From assembly GCF_041146395.1 (NCBI RefSeq), contig NC_090984.1, positions 86,997,114-87,061,113 of the forward strand: DNA of 64,000 bases. The letters run 5' to 3'. Both the position numbers and the translations under genes were made by a program. Below, piece by piece: positions 33,816 through 45,372 of the stretch (position 1 is its first letter; every line of letters begins with the position of its first letter). The notes below the pieces were generated by a model. That model did not search any database and had not been told where the DNA came from. It saw only the letters and a program-made list of their open reading frames with translations. Source of the DNA: Eulemur rufifrons (Eukaryota > Chordata > Mammalia > Primates > Lemuridae).

Positions 33816-36800
33816 TTATAACCAAAGACTTATAACTAAAGAACATGCTCCAATATAGGGTTAAGTTGCAAGGGTCAGGTGGAGGACATTTCCATAGTTC
33901 AAATCTATCTGATGACTCTAGAAATATAGGATCAGATAACCATAAAGGACATTTTAATATTCACACTATGGGGTCTATGAGTGTTTTGGACCTGACTCAT
34001 TTAAATCAGAAAAGTTGGGAAAAGCACGAATGCAGACAGATGATTCCACAAATAGTTCCAGATCTGCCTTATGGAGATCTGCACAGGTAGTGTGGCTAGA
34101 ATGAAAGGTGGCCCAGCTGCAGAGGCGAGCTCTGGAAGAGTGAGCAGTCACTCCTGCTCTTTTCCCAGCACACATACTCCGGCTACAGAGGGCAAGCACT
34201 CTGTAGATGTCATCAGCAGGACCCAACCTGGGCACAATGTCAAAGCAGTCAAAGTTTGCCTCCTGCAGCGCAGCCTCCTCTTTCTGCCCTCTCCCCCTGA
34301 ATCAGACTTGTTGCTGGCAACCCTTCAATGCAGAGGTCTGGCTGTGGGAGTGCTGGGGAGTTATCCTTTAGAGTTATTTTTAAAGATGATCATTAGGACA
34401 AGGATACATTCAACTAGTCCTACTTAACTACATATCATGCTGCTGGATGCACAATTATCCCTCCACACACTCACAATGGTCAAAATATATTGAGAATGAA
34501 TGGTTTGGCTTCCCATTCTCTACGCCTCTGATCCTATAAAATGAGAGGACTTCCATAGTTCTCTTGGCATGGAATGTGGTTAACTCCACTTGTGAATAGA
34601 GACACCAAATCTGCTGCAAACTTTAGTTCAATTATCACCTGGGTTACAAATTCCCTACATCTATGCTTTTCCATTTGAGCAGTATTTTTCTACTCTGTAA
34701 CCAAGCTTCTTAAGCCGGTTATTGGCCATTGTGCAAGCTAACTGCAGGACAACAAAGAGTTAAGGTGTTATTATCCAAATGCATTTCAGCAATCCAAGAA
34801 CATCATGTCCTCCCGATTGCTAAGAAACAAAAGCAAAATTCCCACAAATATTTGAATCTCTGGAATAAAAAAGCAAGATTGAGGAGGAAGACCAGACTGG
34901 AAAACAAAAGAGAGAAGGAACCTCCAGGGGGAGGTGGCAGATGGTCCACCAGGTGGACTTTGACAGTCCACAGAACTGGCCAAACTGACTGGTGGACCAG
35001 GCAATTTTTAGCAATGATTACAGTGTGAGCCAGAGTGCACCAGCCATATGGCACGTTGCCAGTCATCACTCCTAGTGACATTCCAACCAGATAAGCAATA
35101 CATTCATTGCTGGAAGGGGCTTGAGGGGCACCAGGGAGGAAGTTAAGAGCAGGCAGGCAAGTGGGATGGAATAAAGCACACTCACAACCCAAATCTAACA
35201 GGTTCCAACATGTCTGAACAGGTAACTAGTAAGGTAGCTTAACCTTTGGTCTCTGCACACCCGGGAACACTGCCCTGAGAAAGATTTGATTTACTCCAAG
35301 AAGTAATTAAATCTGGTGGCACAGTGCTAATCGGGAGAGTATTCAGCACTCGGAGATATGCACTGGAAAATTCTTTCTCTCCCCTTTGTAAATGCCCAAA
35401 CCCTGGGCACCTTATTATTCAAGTTTCTAATTAAAAAGGAACAGGAACAGTTCAATAACCTGGAGCAATCCATCAAGCTCACAACCTAATAAAAGAATGC
35501 AGGGGCGCAGAGATACTCTCCCCTCTACTGGGTACTGTAAGGCTCCACGGAGAGAAGGCAAGGAGTTCCTTGGTGCTTTACCTCTCTGCTGACTTAACTG
35601 TCATATTGCATAGTTGCTGCTAAACTGCACGAAAGGTATTTCTAATCTCATGACGGTGACTGGAAGGGGTTGAAGGACACAAATTAAGTCTCAGAGCAGT
35701 ACAGCCGAGTAAGAATGGAAGGTCAGTCAGTTGACTCTTCCCACAATTCCCCGAACAAGGCAATTATTCATGAAGGAAATTTCAAATTATTTTCATTAGA
35801 CTTGTGTTTTACCAATCTAACCAAAGTGATTAATTAGGGATTAAAATATTTACTCTGCACATGCTGCCTTGGCTCAGCACTAGCATATTTAAGCATTGTG
35901 CTAAAAGGGTCAGCTGTTTCCAGTATTGTTTGGAATTCGTTTCCTATTTGCCATGTAAAAGGGCACTGACATGCATGTCTATACCATACTTAGGGTCTCT
36001 CCAGGCACCAAACTGGAGAAGCAGGAAGAAGCTCCAGAGCATCCACCCTTTGACCCCAAATTTCTTCCTTGTTAGAACCACTTTGTGTCAATGGTCATAG
36101 ATTTTCTGTATCCACATCTTTGTAACAAGGTATCCAGGATGCCCGGGGCGGGGGGGGGGGGCAGACAGTAATACCCCTAATCAATGACACATCTCAGAGC
36201 ATGGTATACAGTGAGAGATACCATGGCACACGTGTGGGAGGGAGACTACAAGAATAGGAGGATTTTCTGAGATTTTAGGGGGATTTTCAGCACTATGGGA
36301 TGCCATAGAGCAAGTCATAAGAACTATTTCCAGTGTTGAGATAGTGGCAGCAGGACTGGTTATTCAAACAGGATACCGAAGCCTCACTTGGTGCCCAGTG
36401 GGGCCAAAGCATTTACCTGAGTTTAAATTTACTGCTTCCTCAGTGAGACTTCAAATAGGGCACCAGCATTGGAGATATGCCTTGTTTATTCGTAAGTTTC
36501 CAACCTTTTAAGATATTGCTAAGAATCTGCCTGGAAAGGAGGTAGGAGAAAGAACGCTTCCTTATGTTGCTACTGGACTCTGTCACTGAAGAGATGCGAC
36601 CCATGGGGGTTCCATGACTGCACCTCTGAAGGTTTGCAAAGGGATGAAGATGATGCGTAGGCATTTTTCATTTTGCTTCCTGCCAACAATGCTAATCACA
36701 TGTCTTCAACTGTTCTCCGAAGGCTTCAGAGATAGAGAAAAAGATTATATAGCTATAATTATATATATGCTGTAGGACTAAATCAATTAATTGTTTTGGA

Positions 36801-37224
36801 AGCAGAGATGGTGAATACAAAGTGGTAAATATGGATGGGGTAAATAAACCCACAGTTCTTGTAGGATACAGTTGAAGAGGGGAATAGTTAGGGCAAGACT
36901 GTATCTGCAGGGACAGGTAGAGTGCAGGATGAGATAGGGGATGCTCTCCCTTTAGAAGACAGAATTGTGCATGAGGAAAACTACCAGGGTAGGGTGCATT
37001 GATGTCAAGATTGACAAACACCCAGTGGAGAGGGATGGATCCATAGTATCCCACGCAGGAGAGAGGTCCTGGATTGGTCAGGAGAAGGTATTCATTGACA
37101 GGGAGAACAGTAGTTTCAGTGGAGTGTTGAGGCCATGAGCCAGGTTGGCTGGAGTCCAAGAAGACAGCTGGTGTGGAGACGTGGATATGGCAGCAGGTAC
37201 AGCGGCGCAGCTCTGTAGTTTATC
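33816..37224. other. Mostly unique sequence, no gene supported
   Basis: Over 3.4 kb I see no named repeat. The longest frames are 118 codons (34071-34427, plus), 129 codons (34803-35192, minus) and 155 codons (36692-37159, minus). None has a recognisable domain, signal peptide or splice context. Repeat-free stretches at about 35220-35500 and 35780-35920 have enhancer-like composition but this is weak evidence. Confidence 0.4.
36144..36161 (+). repeat. G-run (G12 plus G4)
   Basis: A GGGG is followed by C and a run of twelve G. It could support a G-quadruplex and is prone to slippage and sequencing error. Confidence 0.85.
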
Positions 37225-37412
37225 TAGGAATAATAATAATAACAATGAAAATAATTTGTGGAATGCTTTCCATGAGCCAGGTTCTAGGTAGGCAATATCA
37301 CACTTTCTTTAATCCTCAACAATCCAAGGTCCATTTTATACACAATTATTAAGAGCCAGAACCAGGATTCAAACCCATGTCTGTCAGGAAGAAAAACTTA
37401 TGCTCTTAGGAG
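37225..37412 (-). mobile_element. MIR SINE
   Basis: 'tgctttccatgagccaggttctagg', 'tttctttaatcctcaacaatcc', 'ggtccattttatacac', 'ccaggattcaaacccatgtctg'. Reversed MIR with the B-box-like end at the right. Confidence 0.8.
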
Positions 37413-37587
37413 CACAAAATACAGTCTTAATAGAAGAGAAATGGGATGGGGAGGGAAGGGGTGGATGAGAGCACAGCTGGGGAGCATTAGAGTAATGATG
37501 AATTAAGGGATAAGACATGGAAAAATCAAGGGATATCTTTCGCTCTGGAGCAACAGCGTGTCTAGAAAACTTTAGGGAACACTTAGG

Positions 37588-37735
37588 TTGGAAACCAGCA
37601 GGTCTGAATTCTAATTTTGACTCAGGTCCTCAAAAGTGTTGTGAGTTTAGGAAAGCCACTCAACCTATGGGCCTTAGATGCCTCATTCAACAAAAACAAC
37701 ACTGTGTACCTTACCCACTTTAAAGGCTATACAGT
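37588..37735 (+). mobile_element. MIR SINE
   Basis: 'ggaaaccagcaggtctgaattctaattttgactcagg', 'aggaaagccactcaacctatgggccttagatgcctc' in blocks. Forward MIR, the second of three adjacent MIRs. Confidence 0.75.
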
Positions 37736-37765
37736 AGGGATAAAATATAATAAATTAGTTAATTA

Positions 37766-37885
37766 AAATGGCTAACAATTATGTGGCCAAATGATACGGC
37801 CAGCACTTTGCTAAACACATGCAATTCTTTCATCTAGCTCTTGTGATGACCTTGTGCCTAGAAACTATTATTATCATGAGATAAA
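37766..37885 (-). mobile_element. MIR SINE
   Basis: 'ggctaacaattatgtggcc', 'ccagcactttgctaaacac', 'cttgtgatgaccttgtg', 'aactattattatcatgagataaaa'. Reversed MIR, third of the cluster. Confidence 0.7.
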
Positions 37886-38519
37886 AGAGAAAAAAGAAAC
37901 ATTCCATTAAGTTTAAAGAACCACAAGCATATAAGGTTTTATGATTATGATTTTGTAGGAAGCAGTTGCATCCAGGTTAAAGAGGAGATGGTAAAAAATG
38001 AAAAATCCCTGAACCTTCTAGAAAAAGAAAAGCATAGAGGCTGAGGTAAGGCATGCATAGGTACGTAATTAGGAATCATGTAAAATAACTGAAGGCTCAG
38101 CTGCAGGGGAAATTTCATAGAGAAGCAATGTCGGTTACCTGAAATTATGAATAACAGAATTTGGGATAATCTTGGCTGTATTTCTGAGAGAGAATGTATC
38201 AGATATAAAACAAATTGATCTTGGCTAACAGCTTTGAAATATTATCTGCCCCTAGAAGTTGGACATGTTTCAGGGTATTTTAAATCTCAAGGAAGTTATA
38301 CTTTCCTTTACCTTCTATCTAACTTTTATAGCCATTGCATCCTCACCAAGATGAAAAAGATGCATAACAGGATTTGCATTCCTTACTGGAATATGACTGC
38401 TGCAAGCAAACAGTTCAGAACTCACTTGTTAGCAATATTATTAGAAGTCTCAATCGTTTTCCTCACAGGGCAAAATGCCCTGAGGGGAAAGAAGTCACCT
38501 GCCACTTTCTAATGTTATT
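37886..38519. other. Unique AT-rich sequence
   Basis: A 92-codon frame (38234-38512, plus) has no recognised domain. No repeat named. Confidence 0.4.
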
Positions 38520-39010
38520 TAATCTTTTTAGTCTGTCTGAGCTGTAAACTGTCAATCACAGTTAATGTTTAGTCACCTTGAATGCTGTTTAATCAGTAGA
38601 ATGCTTAGTATATCTATAAATACCTGATGACACAGGAATTAAGTCTTTACAATAATTACCCCACTACATCATTTGACATCATTACTCACAGGCAAGGCCA
38701 AAACCATTTTTAATCTCTCCTGGTTTTTCAGCAAGAAATGTTTCATTACTGCTACATAACTGGAATAATTATTTCACACGGAGAAAACAGGCAACTGAAA
38801 TTTGCACATTGGGCTGTTTATAATGTCTGAATGGCACCGTCTGTCTTTAAATGCTGCTGATGACAAGATAATTACGATGATGTGAATGGATTGCCAAGTG
38901 TATGCAGCAAGAGACAAGAGCAGCTCTGGGTCAGGATTTGATCAGTGATTAACGCTATGTGCACTTAGGTCCACATTAATGTATTTGTCTTACGAAGGCC
39001 ATTGAAAAAG
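38520..39010. promoter_or_regulatory. Candidate conserved noncoding element (unproven)
   Basis: Repeat-free block just left of the dense retroelement region. Contains 'ctgtttaatcag', 'tctataaatacc', 'cattactgctacataactgg', 'ggctgtttataatg', 'gatgacaagataattacgatg', 'cagtgattaacg'. Homeobox- and HOX/PBX-like words are dense. Conservation cannot be tested here, so function is inference only. Confidence 0.3.
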
Positions 39011-39131
39011 GACATTTTTTAAATGTCAAGAAAAGAGATTGTAGGTCAGGCACCAATATGTTAATTGTTTATGTCTTTGTGACTACGGATTGTTCCTTCT
39101 ATCTTTCCTTTCTAACTTTTTCCTTCCTCTT

Positions 39132-39470
39132 TCACTCTTTTTTCTTTATTTTTTCTGTATTTTCCAAAGAAAAATATAAAATATAAATACCTTTTAAAAA
39201 CACATTGAAAGTATAACCCTTTGGTAATGTTACATAAAATAAAGACACATTTGGTTTAACATACTGCTTTGTTAAATCTAGCAACAATAGCTTCAAGTGC
39301 CTGCTTGTAATGGTTCTTGGAGTTCTGGTCAGAGGACCCCAATCTTGTACAAATGGCTCTGTCAGCATGACTGTTGGGATGGGTTCAATTTCAAAGGCTG
39401 TGAAAATGTTGTTTGGTAAAGTGCAGAATATTTTCTGTTTAGAGTGTGGAGCCATTGCCATCAATCTCTT
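39132..39470. other. AT-rich sequence flanking the pseudogene
   Basis: The minus-strand open frame of 183 codons (39132-39683) starts inside the SNRPD2 retrocopy in the wrong frame, reads through its poly(A) tail and continues into this flank. The flank part (about 110 codons, from 'MAMAPHSKQK') shows no domain I recognise. Chance continuation is the simplest reading. Confidence 0.45.
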
Positions 39471-39935
39471 CTTTCTTTCTTTCTTTCTTTTTTTTTTTTC
39501 CACAAAGGCCAGGTCTTTGCAGGATGGGGCAGCGAGATCGGACCGCGAGGAGGACTTGTCTACTAGCAGGTCCACAGGACCACGAGGAGCGCGTCCCCAC
39601 CCCGGAACACCGTGGAGATGCAGCGGCCCCTGGTGACTGGCTTGGACTTCTTGCCCTTGCCGCTCTTGGGCACTTAGGTCCACATCTCCTTCGCATTCTC
39701 CAGCATCATGTCACAGCGTCCGTGGAAGGCCTTCGGAAGCTTCCTGTTGTTGCGGCTGTTAAGCAGCAGTTGGGCCTTGTTCCTGACCAAGCACGTGCGC
39801 GGAGCGCGGCCGGGCTGAACCCTCCTCTGCGGCCCCTGGGGGCGGCGGGTGGGGGAGCAGCGCTCGCAGGGCGGCCTGGTCTCCTCCGCGTTGCTTCTCC
39901 TCTGGTCTGCTTTTTAAGAAGCACTTCAAAGCTTG
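39471..39935 (-). pseudogene. SNRPD2P: SNRPD2 (Sm D2) processed pseudogene
   Basis: Minus-strand reading recovers blocks of the spliceosomal Sm core protein SmD2: 'SRNNRKL', '[19 protein letters not shown]', then a stop, 'VPKSGKGKKSKPV', and 'GGDALLVVL', which follow the parent protein in order. The 5' part (39840-39935) keeps the 'ccagaggag' start of the conserved N-terminal region but is scrambled by indels. There are in-frame stops, a lost lysine codon in the KKK run, frameshifts, no introns, and a poly(A) tail (39471-39500, read as A9 then GAAA units). It is strikingly GC-rich against its AT-rich flanks, as expected of a retrocopy of a GC-rich mRNA. The parent protein is part of the U1/U2/U4/U5 snRNP core. 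This copy cannot encode it. No clear target-site duplication was found. Confidence 0.9.
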
Positions 39936-39964
39936 GATTTTCCTCTCTGGTTTAAAAGGAGTGC

Positions 39965-41130
<1,166 letters not shown>

Positions 41131-41134
41131 TTAG

Positions 41135-41395
41135 TTTAGGTAATGCTACCTGCTGGAACAAAGAAAGCCAAAAAGGAACAATGGTTCAAACTTAGTCATC
41201 ATTTATTGCTCACTCCCATAATACCCCAAATGGGTGTTCCTGATTGGTGGGTGACTCGCCTTCCATTAGGTCATGGAGAATGGTAAATGGGGTGATTTTA
41301 GAAGCCACACTTAGAAGTGGTACCTATGGCCCTTCTAAATTGCAAGGAAGATTTGGAAATGCAATTTATCTAGGTGCCCTTGAAAAGCAGGAAGC
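41135..41395. mobile_element. Unassigned insertion splitting the L2
   Basis: About 260 bp with no L2 similarity separates L2 segments that are contiguous in the family. It has 'aaactt..catttattgctcactccc', 'ttccattaggtcatgg' and 'gaaatgcaat' blocks typical of a common mammalian interspersed repeat that I cannot name. Confidence 0.45.
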
Positions 41396-41740
41396 AGGTT
41401 TGGTAAACAGCTCTCCAGGCTCTGTCGCAAGGAGGAGCCAGCAAAGGAGAGTGAGAAGACTGGCTAATGAGGTGGTAGAAGAGTCAGTGGAGTGGGTTGT
41501 GCAGGAAGTGGAGTGAAGAGACTTCAAGGAGGAGGGAATGGCCCACTGTGTCCAATGCAGCTGAAAGATCAAGTAAGAAGAGGGATGAGAATTGACCATT
41601 TTAATTTATTAATTAGTGTCTTTGGTGACTCTGAGAAGGGCAAATTTGGTGGAGTGATGGAGCAATGACTTGTTGGAATGAGTTTAAAAGAGAAAGAAAG
41701 GAAACTAGACAGAATGGGCATAAATAACTCTTTCCAGAAT
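41396..41740 (-). mobile_element. Long L2 LINE, segment 3 (5'-most preserved)
   Basis: 'aggaggagccagcaaaggagagtgagaagac', 'cttcaaggaggagggaatggccc', 'actgtgtccaatgcagctgaaagatcaag', 'gggatgagaattgacca', 'gtctttggtgactctgagaaggg', 'tggtggagtgatgg' in blocks match L2 internal sequence. The end is approximate. Later sequence to 42.3 kb may hold more diverged L2. Confidence 0.85.
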
Positions 41741-42447
41741 CTGTTGAATGGAAATCAACAGATAGACTTGTCTGCTCAGAATTCACGCTGGGTGGTTCAA
41801 ATGAAGAAATCTTAAGAAAAGTATTACTTATAAAGGTGTGGGCTGGGTTAAGGAATTAAAAAACAGATGGTAAGGTACTGACACTTGCCACAGTGGAAAA
41901 TTGTTATGACCTCTAAACTGAAGGGACAAGGAGAAGAAATAAGGTGACCAGAAAACAATGAGAGAAAAGCAGAAGGAAGGGGTCATCTAGTGGGAGCTGG
42001 ACGGTCATAGAGAGAACCAGCTACTGTCTGAGATAGAACACAGAAAGAAGCAGGGAGCCAAGAAGAACCACCCCAAACCTTTACTCCCACCCTCTGATCT
42101 CCAAAGATTGGCCAAATCTAATCGGAAGTCCATGAGCAAGGGCGCTCGGGAGATCTGATGATCCCACGGCACAAAGCAGGGCAGAAAAGAGTGGAGAAAG
42201 GATCTGCACATGGGGAGGGGAAGGACAGAAAATAACTAGCTCGGAGGGGTTGCTTGACTTGAATTTCACAGTGAAAGGACATTTGTTGCATCTTACAAAG
42301 GACATATCTTTTGCTTGATTGAGTGCTCACGGGAGAGTTACCATTTCTTCCTTCTTGACTATCACATGACATGAAGAAAATATGATTACTCCAAGTAGCA
42401 CTAAACAGGTTCTATAGGGGACACCATGCTTGCAGAAATTAGTACAC
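41741..42447. other. Unassigned sequence
   Basis: May be diverged L2 extension, but I cannot align it by eye. Minus-strand frames of 68-84 codons have no domains. Confidence 0.4.
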
Positions 42448-42494
42448 TGGATGAGTCAGGGTTCTCCAGAGAGACAGAATCAATAGGAGATAGA

Positions 42495-42560
42495 TAGAAA
42501 GAAAGAAAGAAAGGAAGGAAGGAAGGAAGGAAGGAAGGAAGGAAGGAAGGAAGGAAGGAA
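42495..42560 (+). repeat. (GAAA)n(GGAA)n purine microsatellite
   Basis: About four GAAA units (42495-42512) pass into twelve perfect GGAA units (42513-42560). Pure purine, inside the outer LTR where the family normally has a short AG/TA-rich tract. Confidence 0.95.
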
Positions 42561-42999
42561 GGGATTTATTAGGGGGAGCTGGCTTACATGATGATAGGGG
42601 CTGAGAAGTCCCGACATAGGCTGCCTGGAAGAATTAGGGAGGCCAGTAGCATGGCTTAGTTCAACTCTGAAGGCTTCAGAACAAGGGAAGTAACTCTTCA
42701 TCAAAGGCAGAAGGTCTGAGAACTTGGGAGGTGCTGGTGTAAGTCCTGGAGCCCAAAGTCAGAGAACCTAGAGTTCTGATGTCCACGGGCAGGAGATACA
42801 GGGTGTCCCAGTACCAGGAGAGAGAGAATGAATTTGCCTTTCCTCTGCCTTCTTGTTCTGTCTGGGCCCCCGGCCAGTTGGGTGGTGCCCTCCCACATTG
42901 AGGGCAGGTCTTTCCCACTCAGTCCACAGAAGCAACTCACACCACAGTCTCCTCCAGAAGCACCCTCATGGACACACCTAGAAGTAATACTGCACCAAC

Positions 43000-43394
43000 T
43001 GCCTTAGTCCATTTTCTGTTGCTATAACAGAATACCACAGACTAGATAATTTATAAAGAAAAGAAGTCTGTTCAGCTCACAGTTCTTGGGACTGGAGTGT
43101 CTAAGAGCATGGCACTGGCATCTGCTCAGCACCTGGTGAGGGCCTCCTTGCTATGTCAAACAAGGCAGAAGGACAGAAGGGCAAAAGGCACATATAAGAG
43201 AGAGCTCGCTTTTATGAAAAAAAATAAAACCACTCCCACAGTAACTAACCCACTCCCATGATAACAGCATTCATCCTTTCATGAGGATGGAGCCCCCATG
43301 ACCTTATCAATTCTTAAAGACCTCACTTCCTAATACCATCACAATGGCAATTAAATTTCAACATGAGTTTTGGCAGTGACACTCAAGCTATAGC
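43000..43394 (-). mobile_element. Inner solo LTR, MaLR-type, with target duplication
   Basis: Reversed MaLR LTR of about 395 bp: 'ccttagtccattttctgttgctataacag', 'agactagataatttataaagaaaag', 'catctgctcagcacctggtgagggcc', 'ggatggagcccccatgacc', 'aatttcaacatgagttttgg', 'actcaagctatagca'. It is bounded by a 5-bp near-duplication, ccaac (42995-42999) and ccagc (43395-43399), and lies inside the outer element, whose sequence is continuous once it is removed. Confidence 0.85.
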
Positions 43395-43451
43395 ACCAGC
43401 TATCTAGGTATCCCTTAATCCAGTCAAGTTGACACCTAAAAGTAACCATCA

Positions 43452-44340
43452 GGCACACTATGTTTACCTAAACTTGGAAACAAATATTGTACTAACCCTC
43501 CAAAAACTGACTAATGATAGCAACCAGTCCAACAAGGGGTATATAAGTCCCACAATGTTCTAAGGCAGCAAATTGTGTGCATAGCTAAAACCAAGAGGGT
43601 TTACTTAATATCCAAGGCTATGTGTATTTTACCAAGAAGGAAGTAAATTGTTACTGATAATTCACATGCAAAGTATGCTTTTTGATCATAAAGAAAGGCA
43701 ATGATGTACAATTAGGTCACATGTATATACAAGAAGACATGCACACCATTTACAGAAAGGAATTAAAGAGGGTTTCAAGAGTGTACCAAAATCAGCATAA
43801 CTACTATGTCCTCCACCCCTGCCCCCAGTTCCTCTTCTGATTTTTGTATAATATAAGCAAATCCAGGAATCATCTCTCTTTTGTGGAAGGGATAACGGCT
43901 TTACACAATATTCATGTTTTCAGTAATATCCCATGCAGAGCACACTTGAGGTTTCCTTTATAACTTTCCTAATCATCTTCCACCCAATACAATTAGCATT
44001 ATCTAAATTAGTTATCAGTTTACCAAATTGTCTCCTCCTTTTTAAAAAGTCATATTGCAAAATTATAGGTATAGCCATATGACAGAACCAGTATTGTATG
44101 CTTGCAGACATTTGGAGAGAGATAATGTTCTTAATCCTAATTAGAATTCTTTCCCTTTCCTATATGAACTTCTCAGAATCAGGGGTGACCTTATTTTCAT
44201 TTGGATGGAGGCATGGTAAATCAACTGACTTTCATTTGTCTTGTAACACATCACCTATTCAAGTGTGTTTATTTAAGCTCTGGGCCTTTGACTATCTTTC
44301 CACATTACTACATCTCCCAAAAATATCCATTTGGAATAGA
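43452..44340. other. Unique AT-rich sequence
   Basis: No gene or named repeat recognised. Frames of 63-121 codons (44098-44463) lack domains; the latter crosses the 35-bp tandem duplication. Confidence 0.4.
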
Positions 44341-44410
44341 TTGTATTCTATTTCCCTTATTCTGCAGTATGATCTTTGTATTCTATTTCCCTTATTCTGC
44401 AGCATGGTCT
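44341..44410. repeat. 35-bp tandem duplication
   Basis: Two adjacent 35-bp copies (44341-44375 and 44376-44410) differ at only two positions (tatgatc versus catggtc). Recent local duplication. Confidence 0.95.
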
Positions 44411-44554
44411 TTAGTACAGTTTCACCATTGTTTAAACCATGGGTCCAATCTTGGGCATTATAGTGTTTCTATCAAAGTATTCCACAAAGACCAGAAAATT
44501 GCTGGTTATCCACCAGACTTTGTTCTCCTATTCTTCTATAGTACTAGAGCTTAA

Positions 44555-44930
44555 ACTGGACCTGTGGACACCCAGCTATAGACTGTACTGTCAGCTTCTT
44601 GCATGTGGGTGTGGCTGTGTGACTAAGTTCAGGCCAATGGGATGTGTGCAGCTTCTGGGACCTCCAACCTTAAAGACAAGCCATTTGTGCCTGTGCCCCT
44701 CTCTTTCCCATTCCTGTAAGCTAGAACATGAAAATGACCACAAGCCAGCTTTAATTGTGTAGACAAGGACAATGCCCTAAGGAACATCAGAACAATAAGA
44801 TGGGTTCCTGAATGACCTTGTGGAGTAGAACTGGAATACTTTCCCCAGAACTGTCTTCTTTAGGCTGCTGTATTTAAGATTTTTTTTTTTTATTGAAGCA
44901 TCTTAACTTTTATCCTAACTAGTACAATTG
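44555..44930 (+). mobile_element. LTR-like repeat, same family as 7540-7846
   Basis: 'gtgtggctgtgtgactaagttcaggccaatgggatgtgtgcagcttctggg' in blocks, 'cccctctctttcccattcc', and a terminal 'tatcctaactagtac'. The 'tgactaagttcaggccaatggg' section corresponds to 'tgactggctctagccaatgag' in the 7.5 kb copy. Confidence 0.55.
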
Positions 44931-45334
44931 TGAAATGGGCTAAATTTTTCAAATATACCAGAAAAGGTGAGATTAGATCAAGGTGTAACTAGTTTCAAGC
45001 TGGAATATCACTTTTCCTTAACTGTTCTATTTGAGTAAGTAAAACATAGACTTACTCAGAATATCTTCCTTCCCAACCTTGATGATGAAGTCTAATTTAC
45101 AACTCCTACTCTCAACTTTCCGACACCTGGTCTTTCTTCAAAGATTGTTCACTCAAACTGGAACCTGAATAATTATTTTGAAATAACATTGTTAAGTATT
45201 GACTAAATTAAAATAGGATGAATTATTCAGTAACAATAATTTGTTTTTTAAAATGTGCTTTTTCATTGAAGATTTCAAATTCAGGTTCAAATTGCATTAG
45301 AGTGAGTCATCAACAACAACAAAAATAAATAAAT

Positions 45335-45335
<1 letters not shown>

Positions 45336-45369
<34 letters not shown>
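45336..45369. repeat. (CA)n microsatellite
   Basis: About 17 uninterrupted AC units, preceded by AAAT repeats (45321-45335). The preceding CAA run adds to low complexity. Confidence 0.95.

Positions 45370-45372
<3 letters not shown>

Larger units (their letters stand above)
42448..43451 (-). mobile_element. Outer LTR-type element, split by a younger LTR
   Basis: Reversed order begins 'gagtcagggttctccagagagacagaatcaatagg', has 'gggatttattagggggagctggcttacatgatg', 'tctgagaacttgggag', 'ctttcctctgccttcttgttctgtctgggcc', 'gtggtgccctcccacattgagggc', then is interrupted at 43000-43394, and resumes 'ccagctatctaggtatcccttaatcc', 'agtcaagttgacacctaaaagtaaccatca'. This is one widespread mammalian LTR-like repeat. 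Its precise family is not assigned. It carries a GAAA/GGAA tract. Confidence 0.75.

Noticed and set aside
39500..39900. CpG-island promoter
   Set aside because: The GC peak coincides exactly with the SNRPD2 retrocopy, which explains the composition.
42480..42704. Repetitive LPSF-type peptide as a structural protein
   Set aside because: It is the translation of a GGAA/TTCC microsatellite.
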